In this document: positions 56,968 through 64,000 of the stretch, piece by piece
Numbering within the stretch: position 1 is the stretch's first letter
How the letters are laid out: each line of letters starts with the position of its first letter
Assembly: GCA_002005505.1 (NCBI GenBank)
Contig: KV908500.1
Coordinates: forward strand, 280,386 to 344,385
Source: Botryococcus braunii
Lineage: Eukaryota > Chlorophyta > Trebouxiophyceae
Length of the DNA: 64,000 nucleotides
Direction: 5' to 3'
Program-made: the position numbers and the translations under genes
Notes under the pieces: generated by a model
Told to the model about the DNA's origin: nothing
The model's input: only the letters and a program-made list of their open reading frames with translations
The model's database searches: none

Positions 56968-57924
56968 TCGGCAACCATCGAAGAAAAAGGAAAAGTAAAC
57001 CAGAGAACATAATGGGGGTCCTTAGTGCAGTCTAGGGAGAGATGGCAATCCCCTCATCCAGAGCCGCCTGGCATTAGTGAGTATTCCCTCATATCCAGTC
57101 CACCCCATGAGACAGACAGCAGATAGGTGGCCCAAAGCTTTACCAGGACGTCATTGGATCGAGAAACGGCCAAAGGATGCGGGAACAATGTTACAATTTT
57201 GGCCCACCTCATACCCGTCCAGTCCGGCCCGGCCTTCCTCTCAAAGCTTCTTCCTGTGCTAGTGTCCCTCTCCATCCTGCGCCTTGTCAAGTGGGTCACT
57301 CCCTTGGCGCGTGAAGCACCAGTCTTGGCGGGAGGACCATGTACCCGAAAGACTTTATGGAGTCCAAATCCCGCCGGTGCCCAATGGAACGACAGGGACG
57401 CCAGTTAGCAGGGACCCTGAAAAAAACTCGCAGACAGGACCCTGGAGCACAGAGGAATTCCAAACGTGCCATGCCTCAACCATTGATGTCGCAGTGGGCA
57501 GCAGCCAAAGAACAATCCGACCAAAGAAGGAGATAGAAACAGCAATTCACACCACACAAGGTGGGAAGCAACCCCAAATGTCAATGCAAGCGGCACATTT
57601 ACTGAAATAAAACTCTCATTTTTCCTTTTTCACCCAATCCCACCAAATGCTTGAACACCTGCCACGAAGAGAAAGATCGATCCCTAGTTGCGGACACTGT
57701 TAACCACTTTTAAAGGGTGCCCCCTTATATGTGCATGGTTGACTATGAAGGTCTATGGCACCCTCAGGAAACACCATTGCGAGGCACTTACTGTCTTGTA
57801 TTCCATGAGGGTCAAGGCACACCAGTTCTGCCACAGCCTGTAATAAACACTGCATGCCATCCAGTGGTGGCCAGTAACTTGAACATCTGGTCCCTAGAAT
57901 GGGCACGTGACGTCCATCTCGAGT
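56968..57924. other. Interval downstream of the L1-like element
   Basis: No RT or tail continues here in any frame. No gene recognised. Confidence 0.4.
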
Positions 57925-59809
57925 TCATAAAAGCTCTCGAGGGACCCTATCATATGCTTTAGAGATGTCTAACTTACACAATATTAGTGGACTTTCTGGA
58001 GTTGCCCTATCAATAAAATGTTGGAGTGCAAAGAGCTGGTGCAGGGTGGAGAACCCCGGGCGAAACCCGACTTGTGCTTCACATCTGTACTTTAGACTTT
58101 CAAGGTGTTCCACAAGTCTATCGTTGAGAAGGGTGGCATATAAACGCATAACCGGTTCCGGTACAGCTATGGGACGATAGTTTGTCGGATCTAAAACACT
58201 CTTTCCACTATCCTTCAAAACAGGAGTTACTTTTAACACGTTGTGCCCCCTAGGAATGCTACCAGAGATGAACATACCATTCAACACAGCTAATAGCGTA
58301 GGTGCCAAAACATGTGGATTCATTGTGCCGTCTGGCTCCAAGGGCCTTTGAGCTTTTTGAAGCAGCTCAGCAGGGTATCCTTCGAACCCATAACTTCTCC
58401 CATTTTTCAATTTCATCAAGCCTTGTTCTACCTCCACAATTGTAAATGGCTGGTTGGAGATTTCTCCTCTATCATTTACCAGTGGGTATGCTATCGGTGA
58501 TAATGTGGTATGGTCTATGATATTACGCGATGGTCTAACTCCTACTAGATTCTTCATAAATGTGTCCCATGCATCATGTGACAGTAGTGGGACTGGTAGC
58601 CCTACAGGAGCCCCCCTAAATAACTGCCAAAACCGACGGGGGTTTACATGAAACATATTCAACCTTTCTTGCAACTGGGTCAGTGACCATATACGTTTTT
58701 GAGAACGCACATATGAGTGATATTTGCGTTCCAGTAGCCGCACCTCTTGAAATTGATACCCATATTGCCGACCTGCTTTCCTCCATTCCCTTTTTAATCG
58801 TTGACATTCTTCATTAAAGAACGGCTTTCGAAATCTACCTTGTCCCTTACGCCGAATACGTAATGGCATCCCTGCCTCAATAGCAGCGTTCACCACCACT
58901 TCTGAAAGACCATCTAATGCTTGTGTCAAATTACCTTCATTAGCCATGTGAATGCATTCATTCAATCTTGTATGAACTCGTTCTAAATTTTCAACATAAG
59001 GAATTCTTAACGCCCTTTGCCAATCAATGGCCCGAATAACTCTCTCAGAAAGCCCATCTTGTTGTACATGAGAGGGCCGGACATAGCTAGAGACAAGTGT
59101 GTAATAATTGGGAAGTGGTCTGATCCCCTCACCTCTGATTGCACTTCCATTGATTGAATGCATGGTAAAAGTGTATTGGAAACTAAAACGTGGTCCGGCC
59201 TCGTCGGGGATGACCGTTGTGTGGCCTTAAAGGTTGCTGGCATATCTAAGTCCCCCACTATCTTACCAGTGCAGATTGATAAGTTTGTCTCTGCCGCCAG
59301 CTTCACCATAAGCTTCCCCCACGATTTTGGCCCATATGTGTCCCTTGCCCCGGTGCTGTAGATGATGAGGCATATTCCACATGGCCATTAAAGTCCCCTC
59401 CCATGAAAATATGACTAACATCCCCCTCTAATTCATTAATCTTTCCAGACAACTCCCCAAACCTCCAATCAAGGTCATTCGTGCTTAACAATGGAGATCC
59501 TATTGGCGGTATGTATATATTCCCAATATGAATACAAGGATGTATATCCCCCCGAAACCGTAAACGCACCCATAGCGACGACGATGTATGTGAGCAAAAC
59601 TGGGCAGCAACCAATTTAGTTTCTTTAACAGCAATAATAAGTCCGTAACCCCTTTTATTAGATGATAACTCTAAAGGCGTGGTACAGATTTTAAACCCTG
59701 GCAATAGATTAGGGTCCACATGAATACATCTTGTTTCTTGCAATAAAATTATATCAAATTGTTGAAAAAACCTATCTAATGAATGTAACAAAATCTTGGA
59801 GTCTGACAA
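57925..59809 (-). pseudogene. L1-like LINE ORF2: APE endonuclease and RT, frameshifted, 3' part missing
   Basis: Three minus-strand frames join end to end. 59809-59303 has the apurinic endonuclease start: FDIILLQETRC, GNIYIPPIGSP and FMGGDFNGHVEY. 59309-59007 has its end, RPDHVLV and catalytic RGSDHFPIITH. 59163-57925 has the linker and RT: GFEGYPAELLQ, LKVTPVLKDSG, DPTNYRPIAVP, VGFRPGFSTLHQLF and LCKLDISKAYDRVP. The frame changes are near 59305 and 59070. The sequence ends just after the first catalytic Asp (LDISKAYD), so the YADD motif, thumb and zinc knuckle are absent. LINEs are usually 5'-truncated, so loss of the 3' part points to a later deletion or rearrangement. Confidence 0.88.
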
Positions 59810-59868
59810 ACCGTTGATGTTCCATGATATGGATAAATTGACTTGGCCAACATTTTCCTAGGCGATGT

Positions 59869-60750
59869 TCATGGGGCAGACGAGGACGTGCTTGCTTGTT
59901 GCCCAGGGATCACCTTGATGGGTGGTCCCTGTCCTTTGACTTTGAAAAGATTGTCCCCTCTCCAAAACGTTGTCCATCCTTCATTTCTGAGTGCCAATGC
60001 ATTGGGCAGCAACGCTGCCCTCCCCGCTCGTTGTTTCGTGGTCAAGTCGTCGTCCATGGTAATCTTGAAGTTCTGCCGCAATACTTTCGACTTCTTGAAT
60101 GCGGCATGCTTATCTGCAATACTGACAAAACGTATTAGAACCGGTCGTGGACGCTTCGCCTTCGGGTCAAACTTCCCCAACCTCCGAGTCTCCTCTATGC
60201 GTACAGCTCCAAACAGGTGCTTAACTTCAGTTAATTGCGCCTCCCCGATGCTCTCCTCCACTCCAAAAAGGAGGGCGTTTGGAGACTTGATGGTTTTCTC
60301 CAGAGCATCGTTTTGGGATTCCAGCGCTGCCAGCTTGTTGAAGAGTAATTCATCCCTCGCTCTCATGGTTTCCTCAACTGTAGCTTGATTAGAAGCTATT
60401 TGTGCGTCAATTATCGGTTGAACTGCCTCCAAAACATTCTTGGTGATAGTTGGTGTAGCGGCTGTGATTAGATCATCTCGATGCTCGGCCATGAAGTTCG
60501 CGCATTCTGTCCGAACCATTGCAGGAAGTTGCGCCAAGGTATTATTGATATTGTTTATTGCCTCCATAAGATCCTTTAATGTTAATTCTTCCCCCATCTG
60601 TGGTGGCCCTTGTGGCGACCGTTCTACACGGATCCTCTTTGTCCCGGCCTCAATAACTTCTGAGGCAATAGCAGGGCCCTTAGGGCTACTAAACATAGAC
60701 GTGATAATAGAAGACATTGCAAGAATTGGTGATTCTCTTAAGCACACCAA
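59869..60750 (-). CDS. L1-like LINE ORF1 (coiled coil and RRM-type nucleic-acid-binding protein)
   Basis: 293 codons. After a proline-containing N-terminus, a helical region (LKDLMEAINNINNTLAQL to LAALESQNDALEKTI, about residues 60-175) is predicted to be a coiled coil. An RRM-like domain follows with NALLFGVEESIGEAQLTEV, ETRRLGKFDPKAKRPRPVLI and DDLTTKQRAGRAALLPNALA, ending FWRGDNLFKVKG. This is the L1 ORF1p/transposase_22-type order (coiled coil, RRM, C-terminal domain). Such proteins trimerise and coat the LINE RNA. An internal Met at 60717 (MSSIITSMF) is an alternative start. It lies 59 bp upstream of ORF2 on the same strand. The frame is intact, unlike ORF2. Confidence 0.85.
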   Translation of the reverse strand: MVCLRESPILAMSSIITSMFSSPKGPAIASEVIEAGTKRIRVERSPQGPPQMGEELTLKDLMEAINNINNTLAQLPAMVRTECANFMAEHRDDLITAATPTITKNVLEAVQPIIDAQIASNQATVEETMRARDELLFNKLAALESQNDALEKTIKSPNALLFGVEESIGEAQLTEVKHLFGAVRIEETRRLGKFDPKAKRPRPVLIRFVSIADKHAAFKKSKVLRQNFKITMDDDLTTKQRAGRAALLPNALALRNEGWTTFWRGDNLFKVKGQGPPIKVIPGQQASTSSSAP

Positions 60751-61028
60751 TTCAGATAGACCACAGGAAGGTTACTTTCTTTCTTCAAGAACCCGCCCGA
60801 AGTGAGCAGTGAAAAAACAACCTTTCTCCTATCTAGGTTCACCTCAATATATGTAAATCAACTTTTGTGACTATCTAGTGGCATATATTTTGGTGTCATT
60901 TATATCTTCAAATCAAAATTTCTAACCACATGCAGCCTACTAGTTTCGGGTCATATGTTTCTGCATTCGCGCTCCGATTTTTATTTTTTATTTTTTTATT
61001 TTACTACTTTTTATTACTGTTTTTTACG
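60751..61028. other. Presumed LINE 5' region
   Basis: Non-coding, AT-rich toward 61000. Likely includes the LINE 5' UTR; no promoter motif identified. Confidence 0.35.
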
Positions 61029-61171
61029 ACCGCACCGTCGCAAAATATTGACCCAGGAATGGGGGGTCAACATAAAAAAATATTCCGATTTCCCGCAGGG
61101 AAGGGGAAAACAACGGGAATCTTTGGGGGGTCAAAATGGAAATATGGATCAATATTTTGCAACGGTACGGT
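61029..61171. mobile_element. Short TIR element (MITE), 143 bp
   Basis: Terminal inverted repeats of about 26 bp: ACCGCACCGTCGCAAAATAT... at the left and ...ATATTTTGCAACGGTACGGT at the right. Followed by (ATT)n. No coding capacity. Confidence 0.65.
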
Positions 61172-61219
61172 ATTATTATTATTATCATTATCATTATCAT
61201 CATTATTATTATTATTATT

Positions 61220-61255
<36 letters not shown>

Positions 61256-61297
61256 ATTATTATACTATTGTACTATTTAATAATAATAATAATAATA

Positions 61298-61382
<85 letters not shown>

Positions 61383-61390
61383 TATTATTA

Positions 61391-61418
<28 letters not shown>
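61172..61418. repeat. Trinucleotide microsatellites (ATT)n, (TTG)n, (AAT)n
   Basis: Consecutive ATT/ATC, TTG, AAT and ATT arrays between the two TIR elements. Confidence 0.97.
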
Positions 61419-61421
<3 letters not shown>

Positions 61422-61809
61422 GTACCATCGCAAAAGATTGACCCACGATGTTTTTGGGGGGTCAAAATTAAATTTATGAATAAACCGCCGGATGAGGGGG
61501 TCAATATTTTGCGACATTATTTTCCGGAATTTTTTCCAGTGTACGGACGCCAAGGAGGTGTAAGAGAATTCTCGAGACACTTTGACATCATTAAAAAAGT
61601 TCGGTGATGAAGGTTTGGGCCAATTAAGTGATATTCAGTGCTGATGTAGGTTAGGATATGAGGAGATTAAGAATATTTTTAACTGTCTTGAGAGGGGGGG
61701 TCAATAATTTGCGCCCTTATTTTTAGGATTATTTCTTATTTTTAATTAATAAATCGGGTTTTTGGGGGGGTCAAAATATAAATATGGGTCAATCTTTTGC
61801 GACGGTACG

Positions 61810-61811
<2 letters not shown>
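61419..61811. mobile_element. Related TIR element, 393 bp
   Basis: Ends ACCGTACCATCGCAAAAGAT and ATCTTTTGCGACGGTACGGT are inverted repeats matching those of 61029-61171. Flanked on both sides by ATTATT. The interior has GGGGGGTCAA(A/T)AT motifs in several places. No ORF. Confidence 0.7.
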
Positions 61812-61841
<30 letters not shown>

Positions 61842-61848
61842 GTTGTTG

Positions 61849-61882
<34 letters not shown>

Positions 61883-61966
61883 GATATTGTTATTGTTGTT
61901 ATTATTATTGTTAATGTTAATGTTATTGTTGTTATCATTATTATTATTATTATTATTGTTATTATT

Positions 61967-62026
<60 letters not shown>

Positions 62027-62110
62027 GTATACTACTATTATTATTATTGTTATTGTTATAATAATAACAATTATTGTTATTGTTATTATTGTTATTGTTA
62101 TTGCAATGTT
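61812..62110. repeat. Trinucleotide microsatellites (ATT)n, (GTT)n, (CTA)n
   Basis: ATT array, GTT array, mixed ATT/GTT, then a clean CTA/ACT array (about 61968-62026), then ATT/GTT again. Confidence 0.97.
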
Positions 62111-62425
62111 TTTATTATTGACGTTTCTCTTATAAGTAATTACTCTTTCTCGTTATTATTGTATTGTTGTTATAATTGTGTGACTTCTACACGGGAATAT
62201 AAAAAAATTCTGCACTTACGGCCATTCGGATGTCGATACGTGACTATTCGGGCATCAGGGGCGTAAGACTGATATATTTTTCACTTTTCCCTTAAAAAAC
62301 AAAGGAGAAACTTCTTCATTTAGAATTACTTCTTCATTTAAATGGAGAAACTTTGCGATTAGGATTTGCTTAACTCTTCATTCTCAGGTTGCTAACGTTG
62401 CTTTAGGTTGCTAACGTTTGCTTTA

Positions 62426-63354
62426 GTGCCACCACAATCTGGAGAGCCCCTAGGTAGGAATGAAGACCTTCGTGCCCCGTTTACTATCACAGAGGTTGAA
62501 AATGGTTTGAATTCATTAGCAAATGGGAAATCCCCTGGTACTTGGGCTTTCCAGGTGAGCTATTTCGATGTGCTCGATTCCCTGGGCCCCCTGGAGGTGC
62601 AATGGGTAAACACCTTCTTAGCCCAATCTTTAACCGACATCTTTAACATGGCGTTTCAACAAGGGACAATCCCGGCCGAGGGAAATGTATGTTTGGTTAC
62701 ACCTGTTTTCAAGATGGGCGACCCTTTCGATACGAGAAATTACCGTCCTATTGCAGTAGGGGACTCTCTTAGGCAAATCTATGCTAATGTGTTAAATTCG
62801 AGATTAGTTTTCTATTTGGAAACCCTCAGACTCCGGGTGGACTGTTAAACAGGTTTTAGGCCAGAATTATCAACGGCACATCAGCTATTTATTGTGCAAC
62901 CCCTGATAGACGCGACATTCGGGAATCAACCTCTGTTCATTGCATATCTGGACTTCTCCAAGGCACATGACAGGGTAAATCGCCCACAATTATAGATGGC
63001 TTTGGAAAAACTTGGGGTGCCTAACACCTTCATCCAAGCCTTGCAAGCTACGCTAGATAGTACACGTCTTGCCAATAAGGTAGGAAATAGGCATGGTCCG
63101 GCAGTCGTATCTACTATGGGGGTTCCACAGGATGTCCCCTTAGCCCCACACTCTTTTTGTGGGTGTTGGCGGATGGCCTCCCTAGATACCTTCAGGCTAG
63201 GTGTCGAGTTATTGGTATGCCAGTCTTGGATGAAACCGTCATTGATACTTTAGGATATGCAGATGACCTCACGCTTCTGGCTTCAAGTCAAAAGGACCTC
63301 CAAGTGCTCATTGATCCTACTCAAGAGTGGTGCATGGAAATGAATATGCAGTAA
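62426..63354 (+). pseudogene. LINE reverse transcriptase pseudogene (palm region)
   Basis: The plus-strand translation gives an RT with FTITEVENGLNSLANGKSPG, CLVTPVFKMGDPF, TRNYRPIAVGDSL, then after a stop (62846-62848) TGFRPELSTAHQLF and FIAYLDFSKAHDRVNRPQ. After a second stop (62993-62995) comes a GVPQDVPLAPH segment. A frame change near 63140 leads to GLPRYLQAR and TLGYADDLTLLASSQKDL with the YADD catalytic pair. Two stops, a frameshift and the lack of an endonuclease domain show a dead, 5'-truncated copy. Its RT resembles that of the minus-strand L1-like element at 57925-59809 but is clearly another lineage. Confidence 0.87.
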
Positions 63355-64000
63355 TGCAGTTCGCCTCAAGACTTCAAAGCACACTTTGGCATGTTTCCGT
63401 GACGTGAGGCTCTGTCGATTTCTTACCTACACAGGATATAACCATATACAAGGAGGATATATCCAAATGGAAGGGGACCAAATGATGGACCAACGTGCTG
63501 GCCCATCATGTGCTGTAACTGAGACTGACTTCTCAAGGTTTGAGCCTGACGCTAGGAAACGGAAGGTAAAACTGACATGTTTTGGGTGGTTTGCTTTGTG
63601 CATTGAAGGGCTGAACATTGAAAGTTAGTTCTGGTAAGTCATTTCTGGCAAGGCTTTATATGTCACCTACGCAAACGACACGAAATGGTGTACTTATGCC
63701 TATCACTCGCCTTTAAGCCAAGTTTGCACCCGCCCTAAGCACACTTCTGTGTCGACAATGTGAAAAAAAGCGCTATGAACCCTCGAAGTTGCCAGTATGG
63801 CAACCAAAAAAATGAAATAACCCTAATCAAAGTTGCCCCGTGGCAACCTTAAATTCAACATTCGCTGGAAAAGTCGCGTTCATGGCAATTACCCTTCGGG
63901 ACTGGTTTCTGAGTGCATGATCTTATGACTGCGGAGTCCAGACCTGGACTACAGATCATGGAGCCTGTTCACGCAACCCTCGCAACTCAACTGGCGAATC
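63355..64000. other. Non-coding right end
   Basis: No recognisable LINE thumb or other gene. A GTTGCC(A/C) motif recurs around 63790-63850. Nothing else supported. Confidence 0.4.

Noticed and set aside
57054..57299. 81-codon minus-strand ORF downstream of the L1-like element
   Set aside because: Does not continue the RT and has no thumb or zinc-knuckle motif; treated as chance.

Overview
This is a gene-poor, transposon-rich stretch of a nuclear eukaryotic genome. Evidence: spliceosomal introns, dinucleotide and trinucleotide microsatellites, and nearly every eukaryotic transposon class (Ty3/gypsy chromovirus, Ty1/copia, a TRIM-like element, DIRS-type tyrosine-recombinase retrotransposon, Helitron, APE-type and endonuclease-tailed LINEs, hAT-like and other TIR MITEs). 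The DIRS element carries its recombinase on the opposite strand, an arrangement known from the green-algal kangaroo/TOC group. An alga or other early-diverging member of the green lineage is therefore plausible, but the species cannot be named from this sequence. Layout: 0-4.9 kb holds LINE fragments, a solo chromovirus-type LTR (1720-2006, TSD AATGT) and a frameshifted LINE with a C-terminal restriction-like endonuclease. 4.86-9.5 kb is a decayed copia element with TSD GACTG, a half-tRNA primer site and tandem repeats inside. 9.5-15.8 kb holds a host-like multi-exon fibronectin type III gene (12.1-14.7 kb) between long (CT)n and (GA)n tracts. 15.8-35.8 kb is one Russian-doll insertion: a TRIM-like LTR element (TSD TTTAC) is interrupted by sequence containing two inverted 0.62-kb hAT-like MITEs (8-bp TSDs). 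One MITE is split by a 17.5-kb chromovirus (TSD TTTTC). Its gag is split by a copia element (TSD AACAT), part of which is present twice in tandem (4.2-4.4 kb). 36.2-36.6 kb is a probable profilin gene. 37.3-39.2 kb holds direct and inverted repeats. 39.2-47.45 kb is a near-complete DIRS-type element: spliced gag and RT-RNase H on the plus strand, a three-exon tyrosine recombinase on the minus strand, and split repeats A1...B1-A2-B2. It abuts a 3'-truncated Helitron Rep/helicase gene (47.5-52.7 kb). 53.5-56 kb holds microsatellites and a 0.92-kb tandem duplication. 57.9-60.75 kb is an L1-like LINE on the minus strand (ORF1 plus a frameshifted ORF2 that lacks its 3' part). 61-62.1 kb holds trinucleotide microsatellites with two TIR MITEs. 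62.4-63.35 kb is a LINE RT pseudogene. How the parts relate: the chromovirus and the TRIM share the primer-binding-site core, the polypurine tract and 3' UTR blocks, so the chromovirus lineage is the likely helper of the TRIM. The two copia families share a primer site matching the anticodon arm of initiator tRNA-Met and LTRs with an internal direct repeat, and each has one LTR shortened between those repeats. Only the FN3 gene and the profilin gene look like host genes.
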